Of a DNA stretch of 64,000 nucleotides, positions 22,538 to 34,360 are shown in pieces (within the stretch, counting starts at the first letter, position 1; each line of letters starts with the position of its first letter). The stretch covers positions 930,001-994,000 of the forward strand of contig OY723262.1 in NCBI GenBank assembly GCA_963210315.1. Reading direction: 5' to 3'. Position numbers and translations under genes: made by a program. Source of the DNA: Rhynchopus euleeides (taxonomy: Eukaryota > Euglenozoa > Diplonemea > Diplonemida > Diplonemidae). Below the pieces are notes generated by a model, which ran no database searches, was not told the origin of the DNA, and was given only the letters and a program-made list of their open reading frames with translations.

Positions 22538-25500
22538 TCACTCCTCCGGCACACACCCCTCCTCGCCCCCAGCAGCACCAACACTGCCTGCAGGCCCTTC
22601 CGCAAGCTCTTCCATGGCTACATCCCCACCCTCATCGCGCAGCTGGCCCTCCAGCTGCGCCAGCGCCAACAGCACCTCCTCCACAGGGCCAGGGCAGCCG
22701 CCTGCAGCCTCCTCCTCCTGCTGCTGCACCTGCAGCTCCTCCACTGTGTGCTGCAGGCAGCACAGCAGGTCGCACCGCAGCCCGGTGCCCTTGCCCGCCT
22801 CCCCCTTCACAACATGGGTGACGTACAGCTGCATCAGCTGCGCAAGCTCCGTGCGCGGCTGTAGGGTGGCGGGGGTGGCGACAGGAAGGCGAATAGAGGC
22901 AACACCAACAAGGCAGCGCCAACCCCTCCCTTCCGGACCCCACTTTCTCTCCCAACACATGGCATACCTGTGCAATCAGCATCCCGGCCATCTCCTCGCA
23001 GCAGGACAGCAATGCCTCCTGCGGCTGCGATGCAACGGCACCCACGCTGACCACCAGGGTGGCAAGCTTGTGCACGATCTCTTCTGGGAGGAGCAGCGGG
23101 GCTGCCATGGCACAGAGGCGGAGCTTCGCCTTGTCTTCTCTCTGCCCCCCCCCGACGCAGGCAAACACCGACAGCTCTGCGAGGGAGCTGTGCGGGAAGG
23201 CGCTGGGGCCGACGCAGCTCAGCAGCACGCACCGGCAGAGGAAGCGGGGCAGCGTGTGCAGGCCCTCCCCGAGCGACCACCCCTCCAGCACAGGGGCGAC
23301 CACGCTGCGCAGCAGCGCCTCCAGGGTGCCTGCCGCATAGAAGGCTGACACAAAGGTGAAGGCCTGGCACAGCAGCATGTGTTTGTACGCCACCGCACCC
23401 TCGCAGTCGCGGGAAAACGGAAACAGCGCCGAGAAGTGCCCCGCCACCGCGGCGGACCTGTCGCGGACCCCCCAGAGGAACCACTGCTCTGCAAGGGAGG
23501 CCGCCTCCTCCGCCTCCTCTGCGCAGGGCTCCGCCACGCTGGGGCCCGCCTGGTCTGCCGCACTGCGCAGCAGGTCCACCGCCAGCGCCAGTGGTGACGG
23601 AGCGGTGCCCTTCTGCAGCACGCCCACCTCCGCCCCACCGGGTGCACGGGCGTAGCGTGGCGGCACAGGCCGGCCCCGCTTCCTGCGGCGGCGGCGCCGC
23701 TTTCGCTGATCACGCCGGGATGGCCCCACGGCATCACCGCTGCCGCTGCCCTCGTCTGAAGTGCTGAGGCGGCACAGCGGGTCGGGGGCATCCTGCTCGA
23801 AGTGGACCATATACTCGAGGGAGAACTGCTGCGCCCACTCGAGTGCGGTGTACTGCACAGGCCACACCAAGGCATGGCTGCCCGGCTCTGCCGGGTGTGC
23901 AACGGGGCTGCCGCCAAGGCGGCGCGCTTTGCGGCTCGGGGTTGTGGGTGTGCCCGCCTCCCAGCCTTGCAGGCCGGCGGTGTCGGCAGCGGCAGCCGCA
24001 GCACCCCCCGCTGCGATGCCGAGAGCCCGGCTCGCCAGGGACACCTCGCGGCGGAGGTGCTGGAGGCCCGCGCAGTCCAACCCGCCCCCCAGCCACCAGC
24101 GGTTGCCCCAGATGCAGGACAGGAGGAACCCCAGCGAGCAGAGCACATCGCGGTGGTCGCCTGAGGGTACCACAGCAGCAGCAGCATCAGCTGGGGCCGC
24201 AGGCACCACATCCTGCGAGACACACCCCCACACCGACATGGCGAGCGCCTGCAGCGCGCCGGCCACCTCACCCCCGACGAAGGGGACCATCGCACACCGC
24301 CCCTCCACCTCCACCTCTTCGTCGAGAAAATACCGCAACAGCCTCCGCATGACATGCCGTGTGAAGGACCCAGGGGTCACCACATCCGCCGGCGCCACCA
24401 CCCCGGCAGGGGTGGCTGCGGTGGCGGTGGCGGCGCAACCCCCCCGGCTGAACGCCGCCCGGTAGAGCGGCCCCACCAGGGAGTGGTCGATGCGGAACGC
24501 CACCACCTGCAGGGAGATGGCGGAGAATGACGCGTCGGACAGCAGGGGCGCCGACAGGGCAAGCAGCTCGGCTGCGCAGGGGATGAACTGGAGGTGGCTG
24601 GTGTCGAGATCGGACGGCCCTCCGGACCTCACCAGGGCACGGATCAGGGCGGACACTACAACGGACTCCTCCCTCAGAAAACAGGCCAGGGCCTGGCACT
24701 GCACAGCGGGATCCCGCTGCAACGCCTCGGCTGTCGCGCTGTTAAGCAGCTGCACCGCACCCATGAAATGCACACCCTGATCCGCTCCGCCATCCGACCC
24801 CTCCTGTGAGAAGCCCAAAACCCCACCGCAGTCCCTCTGGAATGCCCCGATGCACTCCGCGAGGCGCATCACCTCTGCGCGGTGCCCGCCTTCACCCCCT
24901 GCCGCCTGCGGCGGCAGCCCGTGCAGCAGGGCTGCGAGCTGCGAGTCGGTCCCCCCCGCCTGCGCGGGGAGCAGGGTGGGGGAGGTGTGCGGCAGGCATC
25001 CCTGCAGCAGGGCGTGGCTGCCGCGGGCAGCGCCGAGGAGGTCGATAAGCAGAGAGGCTGCAGCGCAGAGGGCGGGGGGTGTGCCACCCCCGAGGGGGCA
25101 CCCCAGGGCAGCGCTACGCATGCTGCCGAGCAGGGTGAGGCAGAAGCCGATCAGGGCGGAGCGGGTGCCCTCGGCCTCGGTGTGTGTGCCGGCATGGGCC
25201 CTCCCCCGCAGCTCCAGCGCAAACAGCTTCTCGAGCAGACGCCTGCAGCGCAGCACCTCCCCACCCACCCCGCCGGGGAGTGGGTCGGAGCCGCAGAAGA
25301 AGAGGTGCTGCAGCACAGCGCTCCGCACAGCCGCCCCCACCTCAGGCAGCGGGGGGCAGGCTTCCACGCAGGCCTCGAGGGTGGCTGCGGCTGCGGCAGA
25401 CCTCTCGCTGGCAAGCGCCTCCGCCGCAGCCCGCACGCCGCGGTGGAGGATGTGCAGCACCAGGGCTTTGTAGCTGCGGGGGGTGCTGGTGGTGGGGTCC

Positions 25501-26237
25501 GCCGGATGTGCAACCCCTGCCTCCGGCAGGGGTATGGTGCCCTCGAGGTGGCCTTCGGTGCAGTGCGCCGCGATGGTGCCGCAGAGGCGGAGCAGGGGGA
25601 GCAGGGTGGCGGAGGCGGAGGCGGTGGGTGTGGTGTGCTCCTGGTGTCGGCTGGGCTCCCCCCCCGCAGGGAGGAGGGAGAGCAGGGCGGGGAGTGCTGT
25701 TGCCGCGTCGCCCCCAGCGTGCTGCTCGCTGCCCGCAGCCTTGTCGAATGCGGTGCGGAGTGTGGCGAAGCACGCCGTGGCGCGGCGTCGGGTCTCTGCC
25801 GCAAATCCAGCGAGGGGGGGGCGGGTGCTGCCGTCGCCAAGCCCCTCCTCCCGTCGCTCTGCGGGCTGTGCTGCCAGGCCAAGCGCCAGGAGGGTGGCGG
25901 TCAAGTAGGGGAGAAATTGCTCCGGGCTGGCAAGGGCACCCTCGACAAATGAAACAGCCTGCTCCTGATGTGACGCGCAGGAGGGGGGTGGGCCGGGGAG
26001 GAGGAAGACGCATGTGAAAGCTGCGCTGTGCACAGCCTCGGGGGGTGCGCCGTGGGGGCCTGTGCAGAGGTCTGACATGGAGGAGGCGGCCGTCCTGCCG
26101 CACCGCATCGAGGCGAGAAGCTGCAGGACCAATCCATAGTGTGGGGACTGCCTGCAGGGCGGCTGGAGGCGCACGCTTGGTATCACATCTGCGTCGGCAT
26201 CGCGCCCCTTCCGCTTCCGCTGCTTGCTGCGGGTCAT
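22538..26237 (-). CDS. Large helical protein of unknown function, two exons
   Basis: Exons 26237-22968 and 22858-22538 join across a GTATGC...ACAG intron to 1196 aa. The N-terminus is strongly basic (MTRSKQRKRKGRD), and a second basic cluster of ten or more Arg/Lys lies about residue 845, both nuclear or nucleolar localisation-like. Almost everything else is Ala/Leu-rich helix in a pattern like HEAT/ARM repeats, with acidic, Gln/Glu-rich helix at the C-terminus. This size and layout recall nucleolar ribosome-biogenesis scaffolds of the Urb/Npa type, but I cannot show homology. The open frame upstream of 26237 runs into element A copy 3 and is not part of the gene. Third-position GC is very high. 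Confidence 0.75.
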
Positions 26238-26709
26238 GGCAGGGGAGGGAGGGGGGAGAGGGAAGGGGGTGGGCGGTCCCCCTTCAAACAGGGCTGTGTA
26301 TGTGTGTGGGTGGGTGGGAGGGGGAGGCAGGGAGTGTGGGTGCTGTGTGCGCCCTGCCCTGGTGGGTGATGGGGAGTGGGGTTTGCATCCGATCCCCTGG
26401 CAGTGGCAGCCGCTGACAACGCAGAGTGGTGTAAGGGAGGGGGTGCAAGGGGGGTGGGTGGGGGTGCTGCCTTCTAGAGACAAGTATATTCTGTCCGGGT
26501 TATATCCAGCATGGGCAAGCGTTCTGTAACACACACCCTGCAGCCGCGGGGTGTGTGTTACAGAAAGGAGGGCAGCATGCCGGCAAAAATAGCACTGCAA
26601 CGTGGGTGCTGCGGGTCTCTTTTCTCTTGGTGGCACCAGAGAAGAGGATTTGTGTTGTGGGTCACGACAATACCGCACGCTTGCTTGGGCGCAGGGGGGG
26701 GGGGGGGTA
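26238..26709. other. Intergenic spacer
   Basis: G-rich low complexity, then an exact inverted pair CTGTAACACACACC/GGTGTGTGTTACAG at about 26524-26562, then the G tract carrying element A copy 3. No supported gene. Confidence 0.45.
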
Positions 26710-27857
26710 GGGGGGGTCAAATGCCACCCTTTTACGTGGACAAACACGATTTTTCAAAAAACCGGCGCAGAGGCCCCAAAGCCCCCGTAAACCCTCCAAA
26801 CCCCCCCAGATCGGTCCGGAAACCCATCGAACCCCACTTTTCCACCATTCCGGGCACCTCAGGTGCCCGAATTGGGGTACCTAAATTTTGTGCCACCGTT
26901 TGGTACCGGACAGTGCCACTGTGTGGGAGGTTGGAAAAGAAAATGCCCCAACACACCACATCTGAGGGTTGCAATGCATGTTGCTTGCCAACCACGTCAT
27001 CCGGTGGGTGTCAGGCGCTATGTAGGTGGCATTAGCCAGGTCTTCGATGAGTTCTGGCTTGTATATGTACCTCCCTGCCACCATGCACCGGGAGGCTGCC
27101 TGTAGGTACGGAACAAGTCCAGATGGTCGTGTGATTCCTGTGCAGCAGTGCTCCACAACCGGGATGTGTTGACAACGACTGTTGCAACACGAGCTGTACA
27201 TTCCGGGAACACACGAAGTGCGCTGTCGTGGTACCCATTGTGCCAGAATTGGTACTTGCTGCGGTCTACTTTGCCTGGCCCAAGAGCACTGGTACTGAAC
27301 AGTGCAATATGCGTGGCGAGGTGAATGCAACGGAAGGGCGCAAAGTCAATACAGCTCTCGGATGGCGGGTGGTGGTGCCACTAGTGTGTGACGTTCACTC
27401 GAGGATACAACGCATCACAATGAATCAGCAACCGTGGACCGAGTACAATACGCTCTCTGTGGCTGGTGTGGGGGACAAAGGCAGTGCCTGTGCCGCAGGC
27501 AGGGAGGTACATATACAAGCCAGAACACATCGAAGACCTGGCTGATGCCACCTACATAGCGCCTGACACCCACCGGATGACGTGGTTGGCAAGCAACATG
27601 CATTGCAACCCTCAGATGTGGTGTGTTGGGGCATTTTCTTTTCCAACCTCCCACACAGTGGCACTGTACGGTACCAAACGGTGGCACAAAATTTAGGTAC
27701 CCCAATTCGGGCACCTGAGGTGCCCGGAATGGTGGAAAAGTGGGGTTCGATGGGTTTCCGGACCGATCTGGGGGGGTTTGGAGGGTTTACGGGGGCTTTG
27801 GGGCCTCTGCGCCGGTTTTTTGAAAAATCGTGTTTGTCACCCCCATTTGACCCCCCC
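26710..27857 (-). mobile_element. Family A inverted-repeat element, copy 3
   Basis: 1148 bp, ends GGGGGGGTCAAATG and CATTTGACCCCCCC, TA at 26708-26709 and 27858-27859, in a G tract. The left end has the CCACCC variant and the right end the GGGGGTGAC variant. The core lies in the opposite orientation to copies 1 and 2. Only 17 bases (TA, 13 G, TA) separate it from element B. Confidence 0.88.
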
Positions 27858-27874
27858 TAGGGGGGGGGGGGGTA

Positions 27875-29027
27875 GGGGGGGCTAATTCAACCAAAAAAAC
27901 GTTAAGATACCCCACTTTTTCAGGGAGCACCCCTAAGTGTGAAATCAAGGTTAGAAACCGACCCAGACCGGCCTGGAAACGTGTTTCTGGGGGGTTTCGG
28001 TGACCTATGTGGTCCAGAGAGGCCCAGAAACGTGATTTTTCCTGGGTTTTTTTCAGGTGGCTCAGATGTGGTACCGCTTCGGCCCCCTAAATGACCCTCG
28101 AGCAACCGCCGCCGGGAAATCTTTTCTGCGGGCACTGGGGGCTTGAAGACATGTGTTCCCAGTGCATCAATGTCGTCGCACTTGAGCTACTTCGGGCCAG
28201 GCTTGATCGTCTTCGCCCCTTTCACCTTTTCTTTGAGATCAAGAATACGTACGGAAAGAGTACCTGCCCTGAAGATCCGCCTTCTTTCGTACAGCGTATG
28301 CCTCATCATACGCCTCCGCATGCGAAAGGAGGGTTGCCCGCTGCCGCGCCTAATGGATCTCGTTGTCGGTAGAGAGGAGATCCATCCCGAGCTGCAGTTG
28401 TGTGCGGAGGTTCTGCCTGAATACCGTGAGCTGCCCAATGCGATAGGGGTTGGCGGCAATCTGTTGCGATGATCACCAGGATGTGACCCCATGACAGCAC
28501 TCCACCCTATCGGTGGTCAGGGGCACAGTATCCAGGGCAGCTGAGGCCTCAGGGTCGTGAAAGAAGATGGCATCGCTCCTGCATCTCACTGAACCTTGCA
28601 AGGATGGCCTTCCCACCCTTTCGCGCCAGGCTGCCACCACTTCCTTCTCCGTGTGCTCTAATGCGGGGTGGCACACCGTGAACTTGTGTGCAGAGCACTG
28701 TTGCCCCTGCCCCTGTGGTGCTGCTTGTCGCCCCCGGGTGCTCCGATGGCGATGTTTGATCGCTCCACGGCCTCAATCGGGTCTTGATCGATGAAGGATT
28801 CGGTTGAAGTCGGTTTGCATGCTGCAAACTGGCTCGGCACTGGTTCCACATCTGAGCCACAAAATTAGAGTCGCAAAAAACATGCTTTCTGAGCCGAATT
28901 CGGGCCTATTCCGGTCAGATACCGAGTTTCCGGGGTGATATGGGGTGTTCCCGACCTTTTGGTGCCCATGGGGGCCTCTCTGGGGTGATGTTGAAAATTG
29001 GGGTATCTTTACGGTTTTAGCCCCCCC
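27875..29027 (-). mobile_element. Family B element with G7 termini
   Basis: 1153 bp, starts GGGGGGGCTAATTC and ends TTTTAGCCCCCCC, with TA on both sides (27873-27874, 29028-29029) and flanking runs of 13 and 15 G. Inverted repeats are short and imperfect, sharing AAGATACCCCA next to the ends. Minus-strand frames between 28190 and 28850 are protein-like but change frame (for example EKEVVAAWRERVGRPSLQGS; SVRILDLKEKVKGAKTIKPG), suggesting a decayed coding region. No known transposase motif is seen. Confidence 0.75.
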
Positions 29028-29266
29028 TAGGGGGGGGGGGGGGGCAGAGGGGGCACCCACCACCCCTCACGGCAACATCCACCGGCAGCAGAGCAAGTCC
29101 TCTCTCGTCTCGGTGAGCATCTCCCCAGCGAGACAGACACCACACAGGACCTGCCCAGCCTCATCCCAAGATGAGATGCTTGAGGAAAGGTATGTTGTGA
29201 TTACCCGCCATTCGAAGAGCATATATTCTCTAGCCCTGCCACCGCTTGCCTTCGAAGTGAAACTCA

Positions 29267-29713
29267 TCAGCTCCCGACACCGTCGATGTCATCGGCAGTG
29301 TCCCTGGCTGAATCGTAGAGATGTGTGCGCACCAAACCCTTTGTAGGAAGCTTGTCGTCTGCATCGAAGCATTTCCAGTTGTGATACGGCGAGGTGTGGC
29401 CAGAGCCATACTGGGCAATACTGCGGTTGGCACAGACTGAGAAGTGCTCCCCATCGCGCGCGACACACCACTGGCAGGAGTCGCTGTGTGCATGGCACCG
29501 TGCTGCTGTAGGTTTTGCGTAGCACGAGTCAGAGCAGCGCGCGTCGCCACACGGCTGGTCACAGCAGGTCCCACTCTCGGGGCAGCACTGCAGGTGCCAG
29601 CAGCAGGGGGTATCGGAGTCGCACTTCTGCGTCAGCCCAACGCAGATCGCACCCACGGACGCGCCTCGGAGCAAACACAGCACTGCGCAGGTCAGCAACC
29701 CCCTCACCCACAT
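29267..29713 (-). CDS. Secreted cysteine-rich protein
   Basis: 148 aa from the ATG at 29713. The first 22 residues form a signal peptide with a Leu/Val/Ala core. The mature part begins ICVGLTQKCDSDTPCCWHLQ and has about 14 cysteines in the first 75 residues, with CC pairs and C-x2-C spacings like a knottin-type or whey-acidic-like fold. The C-terminal 45 residues lack cysteine. No family can be named with confidence. The neighbour on the right is non-coding, and the gene stands 240 bp from element B. Confidence 0.7.
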   Translation of the reverse strand: MWVRGLLTCAVLCLLRGASVGAICVGLTQKCDSDTPCCWHLQCCPESGTCCDQPCGDARCSDSCYAKPTAARCHAHSDSCQWCVARDGEHFSVCANRSIAQYGSGHTSPYHNWKCFDADDKLPTKGLVRTHLYDSARDTADDIDGVGS

Positions 29714-30002
29714 CGTGTAAGTGCAAAGCCTCTGCCCCCCCCCCCCTCTCAGAAGGACCCTCAGTAAGCCGAAGCAGGGCAACCCTCCTCTTGTGTAACC
29801 TTCGCGGAGCGAGAAGGGGGACCTGCAGGGAAGGCTGCACAGTGGTGGTGAGGTGTTGGGAGGGGGGCGGGGGGCGGATGTTATGGATGTGACGAAAGGA
29901 GGGGGTTTGATTGTCGAGTGTGAATGGAAAATCAAGTCTCCCCGCGAAAGGGGGGCGGGGGGGTGTTCACGGTGCACTAGTTAGCTATGTGCGAGTGACC
30001 TC

Positions 30003-30170
30003 AACGAGTCGACAACCTCAAACTCGACAAGTGGTCAGTTGTCGAGTCGACAACTCACTGGGATTGCAGGCAAAATCTTCTGGCAGTTGCCGACGCGACA
30101 AGTACCGGTTGTCGATTTCGACAAGTGGTCAGTTGTCGAGTTTTCAGTTGTCGACTCCACTCGTGGTTGC
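30003..30170. repeat. GTCGACAA / TTGTCGAC foldback repeat
   Basis: TCGACAAGTGGTCAGTTGTCGAGT occurs twice (about 30033 and 30118), and the arms pair with AGTCGACAAC motifs on the other side, giving a self-complementary stretch of about 170 bp. Confidence 0.65.
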
Positions 30171-30856
30171 TCACAGAGGTGTTTCGACCGGTTGACATTT
30201 TTTGTCTTCTGTGGGGGATGGGGGTGCAACAGACGATATCGGTGCCTCCTCGCTTTGACCCTCCGTTGTCCCTCTTGCGCTCTCTCACACAGCAAGGGAC
30301 AGGCGGGGCGCCGTGTCGGCCACTACATGCGGATTTGTTCCAACCCCGTGAACAGTGCATCCACCACCTCCAGCTGGTGTTCATCCGTGATGCAGATTTC
30401 TTGATCAGCAGGAGGCTGTGGCACCCACACTGGTGCCCCTATGACAGCCACCTCTTTAGGTATAGAGTGTTGAGTGAACGATGCAAGAGTTGGCCAAAAC
30501 ATGCCTCCCAACCCTCCGAATTTTCATGGGGAATAACGTATGAGAAATAAACCGGGTCGCGAGGCTGGGGTGTGGGGGTGAGAAAGCACCGGAAACCCGC
30601 TAGCGGGTGTGGGGTGATGTTGCGACTTCTGAAACCAACGGCAAATGCTGTTGCCGCAACACGCAACGCTCTGCGGTATGCTGCATCAGCCTCTGTCAAA
30701 AAGTTTGCTGGAAATAAAGGGGGTGGGGTGGAGGGGGTGGGGTAATCTATGAAAGTGTGCGGCTAATAGACACTCGGTGTTGGGAGGAAGAGGGAAGTGT
30801 CGCATGCCTTGGCTCACTCACTCACCTGTGTGATCCACGCCCTCATCACCTTCACA

Positions 30857-31105
30857 CAGGTGAGGGGGTCTGCTTTTGCGCGGGTGGGAGACGATGTGAT
30901 CTGCCACAACATAGTTGGAGTTGCCCTTCCTGGTGATACGCGGCGACCGCCACACAAGCTGCCAGGAAGTGCACAAGAGTGGACGTACGTTGATGTTGTC
31001 CAGAGGCTCAGCTCGCAGAAAGGGGGCACAATCTACTTTGAACGCAGCCCGCTACACAGAGGCAGCCAGCCATCACGACACGATCACGGTCCGCTAAATT
31101 TCTAA
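30857..31105 (+). other. Possible PDZ-like exon fragment
   Basis: After CACCTTCACACAG, a plausible splice acceptor, the plus strand reads GSAFARVGDDVICHNIVGVA and later TYVDVVQRLSSQKGGTIYFE, spaced like the second half of a PDZ domain (GD-I-NG turn, helix, closing strand). It is the only plausible plus-strand coding segment in the first 42 kb. No other exons are visible, so it may be a relic or coincidence. Confidence 0.25.
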
Positions 31106-31397
31106 AGAAACTTCCAATAGAGACACTCAGGCACTGGAGGACCGATGCCTTCAGTGTCGCTATCTACAACCATCTTTTTCGGGAAAAGAGAAAGGCGTTG
31201 GTATTGCGAACCCGGATGAACAACCCGCAAGTGCATTGCCTGATGGAGGCGGTTGTGCGCGACTCAAGGCAGATCCACGGCCCACGGTGCCTCGACGAGG
31301 GTAAGGCGCACAACATCAAAACCGATTCAACACACGCGCAGCAAACCCCACCCCGTCGTGACCCACAAAATCTGAAGCAGGGTGACGGCACTCCTCC

Positions 31398-32249
31398 CTA
31401 AGCCGCCGATGAGGACTTCCTCCACTTCCACCACATCCCATTGCTCTTCTTGGGCTTGGACGCCTTTTCCGATTTTTTCTTCAGCTTCTTCAGCTGCAGA
31501 TTCCTGGAGACGGTGCTGAGCGTTTCCTCGGGAAAGACACCCTGAAGCACACCCCACAGGGCACGGACATCCGCGAGGGCACGGTGCGCAGTACCACCCT
31601 CCACGCCGTGCATCGACACAAGGGCATTCAGGTTGAGTGGTGTCTTCTTTGGGAGACGAGCCCGAATCATGCCTGAGGAACACGCCATGACGAAGTGCTC
31701 AGGCAGCTGCTTCCCTGCGCGGTTCAACTCCGCCTGCAGCATCGGGATGTCCAGGCTCGTGGCAAAGTGTGACAGCAGCACCACAGGGGTCTCAGGCGCA
31801 CCGCCGCACATCTGGTGGATCCACGAATGCACGTCATCCCACGATTCCTCGAAGGTCGGGGCATCCTCAAGCATCTTGTTGCTGATGCCGTGCACTGCTT
31901 CGGACTCGCCAGAGACACGTGCCGTGGTGGGGCGCACCATCAGCTCCAGCGTCTCGCCGCTCATGGGGTGCAGAAAGGCGAGCTCGACAAACTGGTCCCG
32001 CTTGTTGTTCAGCCCGGTCGTCTCCGCATCCCACAGAATGATGTGCTCGCCCTCTGGAGCGGCGGGTGCCGCCTTCGGAGCTTTAACCTTTGATCGCTTG
32101 GCAGCAGCAGCACTGGCATGCCGTGCGGCAGTGGAGCTGAAGAGCGGGGGTCGTGCAGCGGGGGCGGCGCCGAGGCTGGGCTGCATCAGTGGGGACGCAC
32201 TGCAACGCAGGGCAGCCCGCCCTGCAGGCAGGGCGGCGCGCAGGAGCAT
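31398..32249 (-). CDS. DEDDh 3'-5' exonuclease, probably mitochondrial
   Basis: 283 aa from the ATG at 32249. The first 45 residues are rich in Arg, Ala and Ser with no acidic residues, typical of a mitochondrial presequence. The exonuclease fold follows: ExoI motif WDAETTGL with Asp74 and Glu76, the HGISNKML block after it, ExoII LLSHFATSLDIPML with Asp167, and ExoIII HRALADV with His222 and Asp227. All four acidic residues and the general-base His are present, so it should be active. The closest class is RNase T/DnaQ-like (as in oligoribonucleases and proofreading subunits); the substrate is unknown. The C-terminal 40 residues are Lys-rich and may bind nucleic acid. Confidence 0.85.
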   Translation of the reverse strand: MLLRAALPAGRAALRCSASPLMQPSLGAAPAARPPLFSSTAARHASAAAAKRSKVKAPKAAPAAPEGEHIILWDAETTGLNNKRDQFVELAFLHPMSGETLELMVRPTTARVSGESEAVHGISNKMLEDAPTFEESWDDVHSWIHQMCGGAPETPVVLLSHFATSLDIPMLQAELNRAGKQLPEHFVMACSSGMIRARLPKKTPLNLNALVSMHGVEGGTAHRALADVRALWGVLQGVFPEETLSTVSRNLQLKKLKKKSEKASKPKKSNGMWWKWRKSSSAA

Positions 32250-33748
32250 TGTGGTGTCGGGGGGGGCGGGGGAGCGTGCGGCGGCCCTACTGTTCGGGAG
32301 GTGCTGGTGTGAGGGTCGGAGAAAGCGGGCAGAAGAGGGAGAAGAGGAGAGAGGGTCTGGCTGCGGTTCCAGTTAGCGGAAAGTTGTGTTGTCGATGTGT
32401 GGTTGTGCGGTTGCATGGCGTATATGCTCGCAATGGGGGTCTGCGGTGGCGGGACTTGAGGGGGGGAGGGGGGCGTGGTATCACTTCCCGCTGTTGCCGC
32501 TTGCTTCTCAGTTGCTGACGACAAACCCGCAAAGGGCATTGCCAGGTGCCCAGGAAACACGCACACCCGCCTCAGGGACGGAGCTCGTCCACACGGTCAA
32601 CCGGTATCCTGATCCACCAGAAAAATAAACAGCGTCCAGGTGCACATGCACTGCACGTGAGAGGAGTGGCTCATGACAAACAATCTGGGAACAGGGGTGG
32701 GGCCATGGCAATTGCAAAGGGTAGCAGCAATCAACAGCCTGTGCTTGGGGCAGCGGGGCAGGGGGTCCAAACACTATTTTCTGAAGCTGCGGCAGGGGGA
32801 AGAACAAAGACACGCAGACGGGGGTCGACAGGAGAGCGAACCGTGGGACACGCACACCGCCTCATCAGGGCGGGGGCTGCCCTGCACAGCACTTCCCCAC
32901 CATCACCACCACCACCTACGCTGCTCACAATATATCAAAGGGTTCAACGCCACAGAGCCAGGCGCCCCGTAGAGAGGTGGGTTGTGGCCCACCGACAGCA
33001 CAAGAGGCTCCCATAGGCACAGGCCGCCCCACACAGCTATCGGCAGTCATTCGGCATATTCCAAAGGCAATCCAAGGCAGTACAACGCAAGGCAAGGCAA
33101 GGCAAGGCAAGCCAATATATAGCACGCGCACACCCATGCGGATGTGATGCGTGCCCACGGCACCCTTCGCCCTTCCCCACACCCTTGCTGCCAGCCACGC
33201 ACGAAAAGAGGGGAAGAAGAGGGGGGTGTGCAAATATTTCTGAACGTTTTTGGGCTTGGTATTCGCAGCATCCCCCTGACGAGAGAGGGGCTGCTGGTTT
33301 CGTGTTATTCTTCGGGCGGCGCACCGCACGGTGGCAGTGCCTGATGCCCGCATCCTTCCTCCCTTCCTTTGTTTTGTCAGGTTGGCCTGGGATAGAGAAA
33401 CAATCATTCACGGGTATATTCACACAGTGGGGGCCTTCGCTCAGAATTGCAGAACAGCGAGCCACCTCTCAAAAGAGGAGACAGACTGACACAGTTTGGC
33501 ACAGAGCCAAGGCCCCCAGTACGCTGATGGGTGATAGACCGACAGACAGGCGCCAGCAATCTGTCAGACCTTTGGGATTTTGGATCGACACATGAGGGAC
33601 CATCGAAACCCACCCCGCCAACCTGCTGCTGCTGCTGCTGGCTGCACGAAGAGCGCAGTGCGGCGTGCGTGGGTGGCGGGTGTGGCCTGTTCGGGGGGCG
33701 GGGGGGAGGATGCTCTGCTGGACAAAGGTGGCGAAGAGGAGAGAAGAC

Positions 33749-33785
<37 letters not shown>

Positions 33786-34360
33786 GTTCTCCGAGGCCAC
33801 AGGCAGTGCACCCACCCCCGCCACAGACAGGAAGCGATGGGATGACGGTGGCAGCAGCGGTGGTGTATGTCTGCAGCACAGGGGGATGATGCGCTTCAGG
33901 CGTGCCGCGCATGGGACCCGGTTTTGCTGAAATACGCCGACTGCCGCACTAATAGGATGGTGTGAGGTGGAATGGAATGAAACAAAGGGAAAACAAAATA
34001 GAAAACAAAAAAGGCATCCGCTCAAGGAAGCCGGGAGTTTGCAGGCAGTATCACGTGTCTGTGTATCGCTGATAATGAATATACGCAAGAGGGGTGGGTG
34101 GAAGATCGGCTGCAGTGCACAGCTGGCAGTCTTGTCCAGTGTAGTTTGGGGCACATGTTGGACATACACCGGGGGTCAAATATTATGATGCCCTTCCGGG
34201 CCGGGTGGAGTAAAGAAGATGCAGAAGATATCAAAAGTGGAAGTAAAACAAAAGGTTGGAGAGAAAAGGAAGCCAACCGGCACGCACTACGCATGACACC
34301 TGCTGCCAGGCGTGATGCACCCGTGTCGGGGCGAGGGGGAAGTGGCGCAGCTTGTGGCGC
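32250..34360. other. Gene-poor interval with simple repeats
   Basis: No supported gene in about 2.1 kb. Contains a GGCAA tandem near 33083-33112, a GA microsatellite at about 33752-33781 and C/T-rich runs. A minus-strand frame ending at 32508 (contains YRLTVWTSSVPEAGVRVSWA) could be a 3' exon, but nothing upstream supports it. Confidence 0.4.
33752..33781. repeat. GA dinucleotide microsatellite
   Basis: About fifteen GA units. A second such run, followed by a G tract, lies at 42974-43012. Confidence 0.9.

Larger units (their letters stand above)
29714..31397. other. Gene-poor interval with weak coding relics
   Basis: No complete gene is supported. Minus-strand frames at 30323-30511 (contains LASFTQHSIPKEVAVIGAPV) and 30600-30699 (contains EADAAYRRALRVAATAFAVG) look protein-like, but they are short, are not joined by good splice signals, and have no recognised family. 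A foldback repeat and a PDZ-like fragment inside this interval are listed separately. Confidence 0.35.

Noticed and set aside
26238-26747. Extending the 1196-aa protein to the ATG at 26747
   Set aside because: The extension reads through a G-rich spacer into the mobile element A copy 3.
28187-28860. Calling a transposase gene in element B
   Set aside because: Protein-like blocks lie in different frames and none shows catalytic residues of a known transposase.
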